This document shows positions 25,476-32,540 of a DNA stretch of 63,871 bases, piece after piece (the stretch's first letter is position 1; each line of letters starts with the position of its first letter). Made by a program: the position numbers and the translations under genes. The DNA lies in the IMG/VR virus record IMGVR_UViG_3300025012_000086, positions 1-63,871 of that record. One strand, 5' to 3'. The DNA comes from a virus. The notes below the pieces were generated by a model. It did not search any database. It saw only the letters and a list, made by a program, of their open reading frames with translations, and had not been told where the DNA came from.

Positions 25476-25500
25476 CATATCGCGATTAAAGAGGTAGGAT
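25472..25500 (+). promoter_or_regulatory. Rightward promoter
   Basis: TTGACA (25472-25477), 17-base spacer, TAGGAT (25495-25500), within a small-gene array and 95 bases before the next ATG. The leader between contains the partial inverted repeat GCGATACTGGCCATTC/GAGTGGCCAGTAC. Confidence 0.7.
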
Positions 25501-25594
25501 ACAGGATAAGGATAGCGATACTGGCCATTCGGTATATCGCGAGTGGCCAGTACTTCATCGACCTCTACAACTTCATTAGGATATGGAGGGGATT

Positions 25595-25837
25595 ATGGCG
25601 GTAGAAATAGACTGGGGGCAGAATCAATGGTTCGTGAAGAACGCCCATGACTTGCTCACTGAAGAGTTTAAGGAGTGGTGGATAGACACCGAAGGAGATC
25701 CGCCAGACCCGAGGGAGGAGTCAAAGAAAACCTGCGGCGAGTACTGGCGTAAGTGCGGTTATTGCTTGATAGGGTGGCATGCTCACCAGATGGAATCGGG
25801 CGACGACTGCGAAGTTCAACCTCTTGATTTCGGGTAA
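25595..25837 (+). CDS. Hypothetical acidic Cys-containing protein
   Basis: 80 residues from ATG 25595 (GGAGGGG upstream). Strongly acidic, Trp-rich, with KKTCGEYWRKCGYCLIGWHAH and a later Asp-Cys, a possible metal site. First gene after the promoter at 25472. No family recognised. Confidence 0.6.
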   Translation: MAVEIDWGQNQWFVKNAHDLLTEEFKEWWIDTEGDPPDPREESKKTCGEYWRKCGYCLIGWHAHQMESGDDCEVQPLDFG

Positions 25838-25839
25838 TC

Positions 25840-26193
25840 ATGTCCGAGCAAAGAAAACCAGACGAGGTATATCTCAAGAGGGTCAATCGGGATGATTTCG
25901 TTGGCAGGACCGAGGCCTTCAGTATGAAGATCGAGGCCTTCCTGGCGTGGCACTGGGCAATGAACTGGACGCCATCGAGCGTTCTGTTCTGGCCAAAGCC
26001 TCCCCTTAAAAACGACGACCGTAGAGACTTCTGGCGCTCAATGTATAGGGTCAGGATCGACGGCAAGTGGTTTGGCAAGAATACCAAGTACACGCTCCTT
26101 ACCAGGGATCAATTCATTGATCTGCTCGGCAAGGCAAGCCCGGAATACATGAGTACTCACACCTGGGAGGGTGACGATGGTGGAGATGACTGA
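25840..26193 (+). CDS. Hypothetical Trp-rich protein
   Basis: 117 residues with several aromatic clusters (AFLAWHWAMNW, FWRSMYRVRIDGKWFG) and an acidic end. It starts 2 bases after the previous stop. No family recognised; the aromatic content suggests a binding protein. Confidence 0.6.
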   Translation: MSEQRKPDEVYLKRVNRDDFVGRTEAFSMKIEAFLAWHWAMNWTPSSVLFWPKPPLKNDDRRDFWRSMYRVRIDGKWFGKNTKYTLLTRDQFIDLLGKASPEYMSTHTWEGDDGGDD

Positions 26194-26569
26194 TTTCCTT
26201 GGAAACTCAATCCAGTTCTGCGACGTATGCCCTGAATGCAAACAACGGCCCGACATATACCATATGGGGCCAGACTGGTGGACGGCAATATGCTCTGATA
26301 GCTGGTGCAGCTCTCGTCCTGCTGCTCTTGGTTCGACCAAGAAAGAGGTTATCAAAAACTGGAACACAAAAATGGAGGCGTTACGCTATGAGTCGGAAAA
26401 GAGAATATCGTCCGAGGAGCAGAAACCAAATCAGCCTGGATTATCTCACGGACTATCGGAGGCCGAGAAAATTGTGGTGGGTCAAGAAGCCAGCGAAGCC
26501 GCATCCGGAAATAACTCAGGTCGTCGCTCTGACGGCTGGAGGACGTCACGCCTGGTGCGCAACGATTGA
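26177..26569 (+). CDS. Lar-like zinc-ribbon protein
   Basis: The first 60 residues match the restriction-alleviation (Lar) pattern: CPECKQRPDI, a CSDSWCSS pair, then STKKEVIKNWNTKM, as in EAIEAWN. Lar-type proteins modulate type I restriction (known for the Rac member; here only inferred). I chose ATG 26177 with GGGAGGG upstream. After residue 70 the sequence becomes low-quality and overlaps the next gene in another frame for about 180 bases, so the true end may be nearer 26390 with a frameshift. Confidence 0.55.
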   Translation: MVEMTDFLGNSIQFCDVCPECKQRPDIYHMGPDWWTAICSDSWCSSRPAALGSTKKEVIKNWNTKMEALRYESEKRISSEEQKPNQPGLSHGLSEAEKIVVGQEASEAASGNNSGRRSDGWRTSRLVRND

Positions 26570-26621
26570 CGGCTCACTGATCCGTAAGCCAGTTGACAAG
26601 GTGCCAAGACACCTCTGTTAA
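26388..26621 (+). CDS. Small basic protein overlapping the Lar-like gene
   Basis: 77 residues from ATG 26388 (GGAGGCG upstream). Very basic N-terminal half (SRKREYRPRSRNQISLDYL) and a C-terminal TAGGRHAWCATIDGS segment. It overlaps the 3' half of the Lar-like frame out of phase. A bidirectional terminator follows the stop. Which of the two overlapping frames is used in the shared region is uncertain. Confidence 0.5.
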   Translation: MSRKREYRPRSRNQISLDYLTDYRRPRKLWWVKKPAKPHPEITQVVALTAGGRHAWCATIDGSLIRKPVDKVPRHLC

Positions 26622-26629
26622 AAGGGCAA

Positions 26630-26676
26630 AAAAATAACGGGGTCGGCTGGAATTACCAACCGACCCCGTTATTTTT
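26630..26676. terminator. Bidirectional rho-independent terminator
   Basis: AAAAATAACGGGGTCGG (26630-26646) pairs perfectly with 26660-26676; T/A tracts on both sides serve the convergent genes ending at 26621 and 26683. Confidence 0.92.
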
Positions 26677-26682
26677 CGAGAT

Positions 26683-27141
26683 CTACTTTATAATATAGAA
26701 GTTATTCCCGTCTCTGGTCCATCCCTGCTCTCTCATGGCCTCTGCAGGGGGCACAGCTACGAAATGCCCGGTAAGCGGCTGAACCGTGTGAGTCCTCATC
26801 CAGTGCAGGCTGGCAGAACGCCCAAACTCTGAACGAGGTTCGAGGATCAGGACACTTTCCTGGTCATGCAGTTTGGCGAGCTGAAAAACAGCATCGCTGG
26901 TGGCTTTGTAGTACAGCCACTCGTCGGCCTTCGGGAAAACCGCGTAACTAATTTCCCTCTTACCATCCCAGCTACCTTCGACCTGCTTGATATTGGCGCA
27001 GCGACCGAGACGAGCCTTCACATACTCCATTTCCTGGCTGGCATTCCCAGAGGTATTGACGGCGAAGATGAAGCATACGTCGTTGAATCCACCTTCACTG
27101 TTGTTATGCCGTGCCTTAAACTCCTGTAAGCTATTCCCCAT
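26683..27141 (-). CDS. Hypothetical protein
   Basis: 152 residues from ATG 27141 (GGAGGT upstream). Mixed alpha/beta soluble protein with no recognised family; EQGWTRDGNNFYII at the end resembles a small beta hairpin. It is the last gene of the leftward unit 28073-26683 and is followed by a strong terminator. Confidence 0.65.
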   Translation of the reverse strand: MGNSLQEFKARHNNSEGGFNDVCFIFAVNTSGNASQEMEYVKARLGRCANIKQVEGSWDGKREISYAVFPKADEWLYYKATSDAVFQLAKLHDQESVLILEPRSEFGRSASLHWMRTHTVQPLTGHFVAVPPAEAMREQGWTRDGNNFYIIK

Positions 27142-27152
27142 GACAACCTCCG

Positions 27153-27362
27153 TTAATAGTTGAAGGACCATTCCTCGTAATTGTCGTTTTCCGTGGCTAG
27201 CTCAACCTGATACCAGTCGAGTCTGTTCGCCCAGAAATCGAACTCTTCCATATCGACGCACTGAGCAAGCTTAATCCGGTGTTCCCGGATCTCTTGCTCA
27301 AGGTGCGCCACCAGATCTTGGTGCCACAGGATCTTTTCCGTGGCGCTTGGTCGGAATTTCAT
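27153..27362 (-). CDS. Hypothetical acidic helical protein
   Basis: 69 residues, nearly all helix with aromatic positions (FDFWANRLDWYQVE). GGAGG before the ATG. Overlaps the upstream gene by 4 bases. No family recognised. Confidence 0.6.
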   Translation of the reverse strand: MKFRPSATEKILWHQDLVAHLEQEIREHRIKLAQCVDMEEFDFWANRLDWYQVELATENDNYEEWSFNY

Positions 27363-27568
27363 AAGGCCTCCATCATGTGAAAGACACAGAAGCCGATTAT
27401 GACCGCCAGCCTCATGAGACTTTCGTCCTCATCAACATGGATAGTCAGTACCCCGTCATCGGGATTGATCGCCCCCCAGACACACTTTCCAGGGTTTTCG
27501 TCAACAAGCTTCATCAGCTCGGCAGTTTCGAAAGCTGTCGGCAGTCTATGCGAATGAGATTGCGTCAT
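27359..27568 (-). CDS. Hypothetical protein with hydrophobic C-terminus
   Basis: 69 residues; acidic N-terminal half, then a hydrophobic end (LMRLAVIIGFCVFHMMEA) that could be one membrane span. Overlaps both neighbours. No family recognised. Confidence 0.55.
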   Translation of the reverse strand: MTQSHSHRLPTAFETAELMKLVDENPGKCVWGAINPDDGVLTIHVDEDESLMRLAVIIGFCVFHMMEAL

Positions 27569-27758
27569 GACCTTCAGTCTCCTCTACCATGTTGCTATGG
27601 GAAGTGAATTGTATCCCGTTATCTCTGCCCCAGCGAACCGCGTCCATCCTGACCCTGAAGCCTTCCTTTACCGTCTTGACGATCTTGCCAGTCTGGTCAT
27701 CCCGAAGGAGGACAGACCAGCTCTTGTAACTGGTACGTTCCGCAACGTAATATCTCAT
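27546..27758 (-). CDS. Hypothetical small protein
   Basis: 70 residues; beta-strand-rich start (RYYVAERTSYKSWSVLLRDD) reminiscent of small phage beta-sheet proteins. Aligned in the leftward tiny-gene operon with GAGGAGG upstream. No family recognised. Confidence 0.6.
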   Translation of the reverse strand: MRYYVAERTSYKSWSVLLRDDQTGKIVKTVKEGFRVRMDAVRWGRDNGIQFTSHSNMVEETEGHDAISFA

Positions 27759-27761
27759 GGC

Positions 27762-27896
27762 CTACCTCCTCGCAATCTGCTCAGCCAGTTGGACGGCGAA
27801 TTCAGCCGCCTCCTGTATCGAGTCACAGCTCACTGTGATTTTCAACTCGTCACACTTTACTATCCAGTAGACATCAAATTCTATTGTTATCTTCAT
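27762..27896 (-). CDS. 44-residue hypothetical protein
   Basis: ATG 27896, TAG at 27762. A beta hairpin (ITIEFDVYWIVKCDELKITVSC) then a helix (IQEAAEFAVQLAEQIARR). It fits between the 27546 and 27900 genes with only a few bases on each side. No family recognised. Confidence 0.6.
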   Translation of the reverse strand: MKITIEFDVYWIVKCDELKITVSCDSIQEAAEFAVQLAEQIARR

Positions 27897-27899
27897 GGC

Positions 27900-28073
27900 C
27901 TATCCTCTTGCGTTGCACAGGCCCATGTCGATAAGGTCGGAAGCCAGTCGGCCATACGACCCTTGGAGGTGCCAAACCGTTCCCTCGTCTATAAGCTCTT
28001 GGAAGAACTCAACGATTTCTTCGTCTGTCATCTCGCCATTCTCATAAGCAATAATCTTGTCAATGTAATCCAT
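27900..28073 (-). CDS. Small phage protein of the MDYIDKIIAYENGEM type
   Basis: 57 residues from ATG 28073 (GGAGAA upstream). The sequence DYIDKIIAYENGEMTDEE followed by VEFFQELIDEGTVW and LQGSYGRLA is a pattern I recognise as recurrent in unrelated phages, annotated as a DUF of unknown role. It is the first gene of the leftward operon from the promoter at 28175. Confidence 0.75.
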   Translation of the reverse strand: MDYIDKIIAYENGEMTDEEIVEFFQELIDEGTVWHLQGSYGRLASDLIDMGLCNARG

Positions 28074-28174
28074 AGTAATTCTCCTTAGTTAAGTATACTT
28101 ATTATTAAAATCTTCGGGTCTTGATTAGCCTCGCCTTTCGTCGTCCAGTCTCGCCCTGGGTCATTCTATGTCTC

Positions 28175-28203
28175 CAATGTACACCTTGGTCCGGACGGTG
28201 TCA
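28175..28203 (-). promoter_or_regulatory. Leftward promoter of the tiny-gene operon
   Basis: On the minus strand TTGACA (28198-28203), 17-base spacer, TACATT (28175-28180), about 100 bases before the first ATG. It lacks the ATTTTTAT block of the other leftward promoters. The 28074-28372 region has no gene. Confidence 0.75.
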
Positions 28204-28231
28204 ATAGCTTTTTTTCGTGAATGCGATTTTT

Positions 28232-28259
28232 TTTGTGCATGGTCCGCAAGTATGTATTA
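28232..28259 (+). promoter_or_regulatory. Possible rightward promoter before the lysozyme unit
   Basis: TTGTGC (28232-28237), 16-base spacer, TATTAA (28254-28259). A weak match, but a start signal is expected here for the rightward genes from 28373. A GGCCGTG...CACGGCC hairpin with an A-rich loop near 28331-28357 lies in the leader. Confidence 0.3.
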
Positions 28260-28372
28260 AGGTTGTCTTATAAACACAGCACCACCGCCGTACCAAGGCG
28301 TCGTTGCAGCAGGATTCGCTACCTGTCTCAGGCCGTGGCCTTAAAAAAGTCACGGCCACTTGCGAGGAATAA

Positions 28373-28516
28373 ATGGCAAAACGAAAACTTAAAACCTGCT
28401 GGTCCTGCGTCTGGCATCATGAGCACAGATACCGGCTGACCGCGTTCCTGTGCTGCAAGGTAGCCTGCGCCTGCTACTGGCTGAAATACTACTGGAGGAA
28501 GGCATGGGATCGATAA
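28373..28516 (+). CDS. 47-residue Cys- and aromatic-rich peptide
   Basis: ATG 28373 with GAGGAAT upstream and TAA at 28516. Very basic ends, with a hydrophobic Cys/Tyr/Trp-rich centre (LTAFLCCKVACACYWLKYYW) that could insert in a membrane. Its 3' end overlaps the lysozyme start by 13 bases in another frame. The position just before the endolysin makes a small holin or lysis-timing role possible (inference). Confidence 0.5.
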   Translation: MAKRKLKTCWSCVWHHEHRYRLTAFLCCKVACACYWLKYYWRKAWDR

Positions 28517-28941
28517 AGAGGGACACAATCGACGTCATCAGGGGAGCGGCCAGATCGGTCAAGCGTGAAGAGAATTATGAGCGCCATATGTACAAGGATT
28601 CCATGGGGATCTGGACCATAGGCTACGGCTTCAACCTTGAGATAGGCATAAGCGAGGATCTGGCGTCGAGGATCTGCGAGATGATCATCGAAGACCGGGT
28701 GAACGACGTGCTCACCGCCTGGCCATGGATGGAGAACCTGACCCCGGCCCGCCGCGAGGTGTTCTATGAGATGGCGTACCAGATGGGGGTTGAAGGGCTT
28801 TCTGAATTCAAGGACACCCTCAAGGCCGCAGAGGCTGGCGACATTCCCGGAGTTGTAGCCGGGATGAAGGATAGCTTGTGGTATCGTAAACAGGCCAAGA
28901 ATCGAGCTGGCCGACTCATCAAAAAATACGAAAAAGGATGA
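28504..28941 (+). CDS. T4-type lysozyme (endolysin)
   Basis: 145 residues from ATG 28504 (GGAGGAA upstream). The catalytic region carries KREENYERHMYKD (Glu) and GIWTIGYGFNL (Asp-Thr type GH24 pattern, with Thr in TIGYG), as in T4 gpe and related muramidases, which cleave the MurNAc-GlcNAc bond. No signal peptide, so a holin is needed for export. It is followed 3 bases later by a lipoprotein gene. Confidence 0.88.
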   Translation: MGSIKRDTIDVIRGAARSVKREENYERHMYKDSMGIWTIGYGFNLEIGISEDLASRICEMIIEDRVNDVLTAWPWMENLTPARREVFYEMAYQMGVEGLSEFKDTLKAAEAGDIPGVVAGMKDSLWYRKQAKNRAGRLIKKYEKG

Positions 28942-28944
28942 AAC

Positions 28945-29511
28945 ATGACAAAGATCACCAGTATTATTCTCGGCATCGCGCTCGGCCTCATGGCCATGTC
29001 GCTCACCGGCTGCATCCAGGGATTGACCGGTAATATCGGCGAAACCAACAAGCATATAGCCACCTCGAACGAAAATATGTTCAAAGGGTTCGCCTCTGCC
29101 GTCCAGGCCTGCAAGACAGAGTCCTGTGTCACGGCAATCGGCATGGCCTTTGCCGGTGGCATGGGCAGACAGCAGTTCATGCGACCAGACACCCTGCTTG
29201 ACTGGATTCGGGCGCTCAATCAACCGCTCGACACGCTACTCCGTTACACTGACAGGCGCGGCCAGGAAGGCGGTGGCGGCGCTACCGGTAGCCTGGTGCT
29301 GAAAGGCAACCAGAACGTTGTTAACGTCGGCAATACCGCAGAGGTCAAAGGCGGCGGATCTCTCATCCAGGATCTGAGTACCGACTCGAAGCCATTCCAC
29401 GAGCAGCACACCTGGAACCAGGATGGGCAAAGCAGCGGCAACGGCACCACCGACAGGCACGACGTCAATCCTCCTCCTGTAGAAGAGGCACCGGTCGGAG
29501 AGGCCCTGTAA
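28945..29511 (+). CDS. Lipoprotein, possible outer-membrane spanin or lysis accessory
   Basis: 188 residues with a lipoprotein signal: basic start, hydrophobic IILGIALGLMAMSL, then lipobox LTGC at residue 23. The mature part is Gly/Thr/Asn-rich with a low-complexity middle and a Pro-rich end (NPPPVEEAP). Position directly after the lysozyme suggests a lysis role, but it is longer than usual o-spanins and has no obvious partner beside it. Superinfection exclusion is an alternative. Confidence 0.6.
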   Translation: MTKITSIILGIALGLMAMSLTGCIQGLTGNIGETNKHIATSNENMFKGFASAVQACKTESCVTAIGMAFAGGMGRQQFMRPDTLLDWIRALNQPLDTLLRYTDRRGQEGGGGATGSLVLKGNQNVVNVGNTAEVKGGGSLIQDLSTDSKPFHEQHTWNQDGQSSGNGTTDRHDVNPPPVEEAPVGEAL

Positions 29512-29512
29512 C

Positions 29513-29788
29513 ATGCACGGCATCGAAACCATTCAACGGATGAACGAGGACCGGCAGAAGATTGCGGACCTGGAGCGTCAGGTCAAGCAGCTCAAAATTA
29601 ATGAGCATTTCCTCCTTGATGCCGTAGATCAGATCCACGACTGCATATGTCCAGGGAAAGATGGCGACTGGCAGGCGAGGGCCAGGCAGGCGGTCCAGGA
29701 GGCCAGGAGTCTGAAGGTCATGCTTAACGACCGAAGACGGCTGTCGGAATACAACAGGGTTTCCGACGAGTTTGGCAATGAGTGTTAA
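29513..29788 (+). CDS. Hypothetical coiled-coil protein
   Basis: 91 residues. An N-terminal coiled coil (QKIADLERQVKQLKINEHFLL) then a CICPGKDGDW turn and a second helix. Resembles small phage coiled-coil proteins of unknown role. Overlaps the next tiny gene by 11 bases. Confidence 0.65.
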   Translation: MHGIETIQRMNEDRQKIADLERQVKQLKINEHFLLDAVDQIHDCICPGKDGDWQARARQAVQEARSLKVMLNDRRRLSEYNRVSDEFGNEC

Positions 29789-29900
29789 GAAGGTAGCTTC
29801 CGATATATCGGAAATCATATGGGGCGGCATAGCATGGGGGGCTATATGTTATGTCGTCCTCGATCAAGCAATCATATTGTTCGCGAGGTACTATGGCTGA
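29778..29900 (+). CDS. 40-residue membrane protein
   Basis: ATG 29778, TGA at 29900. One span of aliphatic and aromatic residues (IIWGGIAWGAICYVVL) near residues 13-28. Overlaps both neighbours. A ribosome site is not obvious, so translation may be coupled. Confidence 0.45.
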   Translation: MSVKKVASDISEIIWGGIAWGAICYVVLDQAIILFARYYG

Positions 29901-30075
29901 AGAGGCGATCATGAGCAGGGCAGAATTGATGGAGGCCCTGAGGAGATCCGAGAAGAAGGTGGAGGAGTTGCTCACTTCCATCCTGGCTGGCAATATCGCT
30001 CCGAAGTGTGATGAGTGTCAAAAAAAGAGGAATGACTTCCTCGCAAATGCCCTGGATGAGGGCGCAAGGAGATAA
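29893..30075 (+). CDS. 60-residue protein with CxxC
   Basis: ATG 29893 with GAGGT upstream. N-terminal helix (ELMEALRRSEKKVEELLTSI) then a KCDECQKKRNDF zinc-binding-like pair. Overlaps the previous tiny gene by 8 bases. No family recognised. Confidence 0.55.
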   Translation: MAEEAIMSRAELMEALRRSEKKVEELLTSILAGNIAPKCDECQKKRNDFLANALDEGARR

Positions 30076-30080
30076 GCAAC

Positions 30081-30563
30081 ATGTATCCCGAGTTTCAAGA
30101 CCTTCCGAAATACCGTTCCCATAAGATCGTTGCCGCTCTCAAGATCGGCCAGGTAAGCTGCAGCTACCAGGACATTGATAACGAGGGCCACAGGGCCATG
30201 ACCGACGTACTGATCACCCCGGACAACGAAAAATTCGCACCGTTCAACGTGACCCCCGACTGGTGGCATAAACACCTCCCGGCAGCGGGCGGCTACTTCG
30301 TCGTCTATAAAGACGGGTACTCGTCCTACTCCCCGGCCCCGGCATTCGAAGAGGGCAATGCCGAATGCCCAGATCTCGACCCCGATTGGCGCGAAAAGGC
30401 CCTCCGCAAGGCCTTGCTGTCGGTTGCCGCTATCGAAGACACCGTCGAAAGCCTTGAGGTGATGCTCGACACCACGAAGGCTATGGCCTGTATGGTAACC
30501 CCGGACATCAGCGAGCCGATAATCAACGCTGTGAAAATTCTGATCGAGACAAGGCGGGGGTAA
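30081..30563 (+). CDS. Phage protein of the 'KYRSHKIVAALKI...SYSPAPAFEEG' type
   Basis: 160 residues. The first 90 match a family I recognise from many phages: SHKIVAALKI, then a beta region with FAPFNVTPDWWHKHLPAAGGYFVVY, ending in a DGYSSYSPAPAFEEG motif. The C-terminal helical part is extra. Role unknown. GGAGATAAGC precedes the ATG. Confidence 0.75.
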   Translation: MYPEFQDLPKYRSHKIVAALKIGQVSCSYQDIDNEGHRAMTDVLITPDNEKFAPFNVTPDWWHKHLPAAGGYFVVYKDGYSSYSPAPAFEEGNAECPDLDPDWREKALRKALLSVAAIEDTVESLEVMLDTTKAMACMVTPDISEPIINAVKILIETRRG

Positions 30564-30565
30564 CC

Positions 30566-30832
30566 ATGGCTATTCGGATTGGTCACAAGGGTGTATGCGG
30601 AGGACTCTGCGGTTTCTGGCGGCAGGAGCCTGACTACAACCCGAAGTGGCCATCCGATAACTATGTCGGCCCCAGCGGTCTTGCCGTTGAGCCTGGCGAG
30701 GACATCCACTGCGGAAAGTGCGGATGCCGGGTGGAGATATCGGACATGGTCTGGCAGGGCAAGATTGTCACCCCGGACTTCTCAAGGATGCTCAGCCAGA
30801 ACCGCACCGATGGTCGAGGATTCACTTCATAG
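30566..30832 (+). CDS. Hypothetical zinc-ribbon-like protein
   Basis: 88 residues with CGGLCG and a later HCGKCGCRVEI cluster, giving four or more candidate zinc ligands. Rich in Gly, Trp and Pro. GGGGGTAACC precedes the ATG. No family recognised. Confidence 0.6.
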   Translation: MAIRIGHKGVCGGLCGFWRQEPDYNPKWPSDNYVGPSGLAVEPGEDIHCGKCGCRVEISDMVWQGKIVTPDFSRMLSQNRTDGRGFTS

Positions 30833-30841
30833 GAGTTAAGC

Positions 30842-31009
30842 ATGTGTAATCACAATAGAGTTCAGGTTCTTCGTCGTGACGGTAAAGTCAGCCTGTTTGA
30901 GTGTATAGACTGCCTGCTGGTCACTGAACACCCAGGCAGGACCGAGTGGAGAAGCCGTAAGGCTGAAGACCCGGAAGCCAAGAAGCCCGAAGAAAAGAAG
31001 GCCGAGTGA
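30842..31009 (+). CDS. 55-residue protein with Cys pair and charged tail
   Basis: ATG 30842, TGA at 31009, GGAG upstream. Begins MCNHNRVQVLRRDGKVSLFECIDC, a plausible zinc knuckle, then a Lys/Glu/Pro tail. No family recognised. Confidence 0.5.
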   Translation: MCNHNRVQVLRRDGKVSLFECIDCLLVTEHPGRTEWRSRKAEDPEAKKPEEKKAE

Positions 31010-31017
31010 AAAAATGA

Positions 31018-31046
31018 TTGACACCTCTGGATTATAGTGGTAACAT
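31018..31046 (+). promoter_or_regulatory. Rightward promoter for the HD hydrolase
   Basis: TTGACA (31018-31023), 17-base spacer, TAACAT (31041-31046), 45 bases before the GTG at 31091. Confidence 0.75.
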
Positions 31047-31090
31047 GGCCTTAAGTATGGTTGATGTTAAACTTAATCTGGAGGGTCAAA

Positions 31091-31654
31091 GTGAGCAATG
31101 CAACAATAGTCACGGTTCGAGGAAGAGTATTCGACTACCACAAGCCGCACAGCTATGAGTACGACATCTACGATATTTCCCATTCCCTTTCCAAGATCTG
31201 CCGGTTCGCCGGTAACACCTCAAGCTTTTACTCTGTCGCTCAGCATTCGGTGATCGTCGCCAAACTGGCAGCGAAGATCCATCCGGCACTGGCCAAGATG
31301 GCCCTGCTTCACGACGCGTCCGAGGCATTCATGAATGACATGCCGTCACCGCTCAAGAAGCTTTTTCCGGAATTCTCAGCAATCGAAGACAATATCCTGG
31401 TGGCGGTGTATAATTACTTCGATGTCAATATGCCGACAGATTACCCCGAGGTGATAAGTCCAGTGGTTAAAAAGATCGACCGGGAAGTTGGTATTGCCGA
31501 GATGCGCGACTTGTTCGACGGGAGAAATAGTCTTGTGACTGCAATTATTGGTGAGGCAGAGTACATACCTCAGATAGTTCCGCTCAACCACGAGGACGCT
31601 AACGGCATGTTTCTCCGGGCATTTTTCGACATCTGTAAAGGGAAATTTAATTGA
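31091..31654 (+). CDS. HD-domain nucleotide phosphohydrolase (YfbR-like)
   Basis: 187 residues from GTG 31091 (GGAGGG upstream). His-Asp metal site: AQHSVIVAKLAA, ALLHDASEAFMNDMPSPLKKL, then a distal Asp helix (KKIDREVGIAEM). Family members are 5'-deoxynucleotidases or dATP triphosphohydrolases (DatZ is one). With the MazZ-like gene at 24007 this makes two nucleotide-pool enzymes. It has its own promoter upstream and another just after it. Confidence 0.85.
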   Translation: MSNATIVTVRGRVFDYHKPHSYEYDIYDISHSLSKICRFAGNTSSFYSVAQHSVIVAKLAAKIHPALAKMALLHDASEAFMNDMPSPLKKLFPEFSAIEDNILVAVYNYFDVNMPTDYPEVISPVVKKIDREVGIAEMRDLFDGRNSLVTAIIGEAEYIPQIVPLNHEDANGMFLRAFFDICKGKFN

Positions 31655-31678
31655 CATTAGGCCATAAGTATATAGAAT
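31651..31678 (+). promoter_or_regulatory. Rightward promoter very close to the 31686 gene
   Basis: TTGACA (31651-31656), 16-base spacer, TAGAAT (31673-31678). The next ATG (31686) is only 7 bases after the -10 box, so its transcript would be nearly leaderless. Confidence 0.65.
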
Positions 31679-31685
31679 ATAAGAT

Positions 31686-31913
31686 ATGGCCAGGACTTAC
31701 AGAAAATATCTCACGAGGACACCGCGCAGGGAAATGGTGCGCGAGCCACGGCGAATGAAAATATGGCAGGACCGAGAGTCAAGAAATAGGCGTCCAAGTC
31801 GTGGATGTCTAAATCATGGCTCATGTGAATACTGCGAACGCCAGCGGAGATATAATTCAATCAGAAGGATAGAAGCTGCTATCCAGGAGATGAAAGACCA
31901 TGGCACCGAATAG
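31686..31913 (+). CDS. Highly basic Arg-rich small protein
   Basis: 75 residues, extremely Arg-rich (TRTPRREMVREPRRMKIW), with CLNHGSCEYC in the middle as a possible zinc site. Likely nucleic-acid binding (inference). Probably translated from a leaderless or very short-leader transcript. Overlaps the next gene by 14 bases. Confidence 0.55.
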   Translation: MARTYRKYLTRTPRREMVREPRRMKIWQDRESRNRRPSRGCLNHGSCEYCERQRRYNSIRRIEAAIQEMKDHGTE

Positions 31914-32058
31914 ACCGCACAGGAAGGGCAGAATCACCCCGAATATGGAAGGCAATGCAGCGTACAAAGCCCTCTCCAAGAAGCCGCGCAATAAAAACTT
32001 GTTCAAGATCCCTGGACCGACCGAATACGAGAAGAAGAATCTGTGCGATAAACCATGA
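31900..32058 (+). CDS. 52-residue basic protein
   Basis: ATG 31900 with AGGAGA upstream, TGA at 32058 overlapping the next ATG. Lys/Arg/Asn-rich throughout (NRPHRKGRITPNMEGN). No family recognised. Confidence 0.5.
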   Translation: MAPNRPHRKGRITPNMEGNAAYKALSKKPRNKNLFKIPGPTEYEKKNLCDKP

Positions 32059-32540
32059 ATTACATCAGCAATAACGCCCATATATCACTGGATGGCCAGT
32101 ATCGATACACCCTGGAAAGAGAGTGGGACACCGGCCAGGGAACATGCGTTTTTATCGGCCTCAATCCGTCCACCGCTGACGCCAAGGACGACGACCCAAC
32201 GATTAGGCGATGCGTGGCTTTTGCCAAGAGTTGGGGGTATAAACGCCTCGTGATGGTCAACGCCTATGCATTCAGGGTTACCGACCCCAGGCATCTCAAG
32301 ACGCTGACTGACCCGGTTGGCCAGGTAAATGACATAGTTCTCAGGGGCATCTGCAGTGAAGCCAAAATGGTAGTAGCCTGCTGGGGAAATAATATTGAGA
32401 GAATCCGCCAGGACAATATACTCCTCCTGCTGGACAACCTACACGTACTTCGACTGACCAAGAAAGGCTTCCCCGCACATCCACTTTATCTCCCCGGCAA
32501 CCTTACCCCGGTTGTATGGGATCACTATCTGAGGTTCTGA
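32055..32540 (+). CDS. DUF1643-family protein
   Basis: 161 residues. YRYTLEREWDTG, FIGLNPSTADAKDDDPTIRRC, and later VNAYAFRVTDPRHL with CWGNN are the family hallmarks. DUF1643 proteins are widespread in phages and bacteria with unproven activity; a fold near uracil-DNA glycosylases has been suggested. Overlaps the upstream gene by 4 bases and abuts the ParB-like gene. Confidence 0.88.
   Translation: MNYISNNAHISLDGQYRYTLEREWDTGQGTCVFIGLNPSTADAKDDDPTIRRCVAFAKSWGYKRLVMVNAYAFRVTDPRHLKTLTDPVGQVNDIVLRGICSEAKMVVACWGNNIERIRQDNILLLLDNLHVLRLTKKGFPAHPLYLPGNLTPVVWDHYLRF

Noticed and set aside
24007-31654. A diaminopurine (Z) genome system
   Set aside because: MazZ-like and HD hydrolases are present, but no PurZ-like synthetase or phage DNA polymerase is found, so the system is incomplete.
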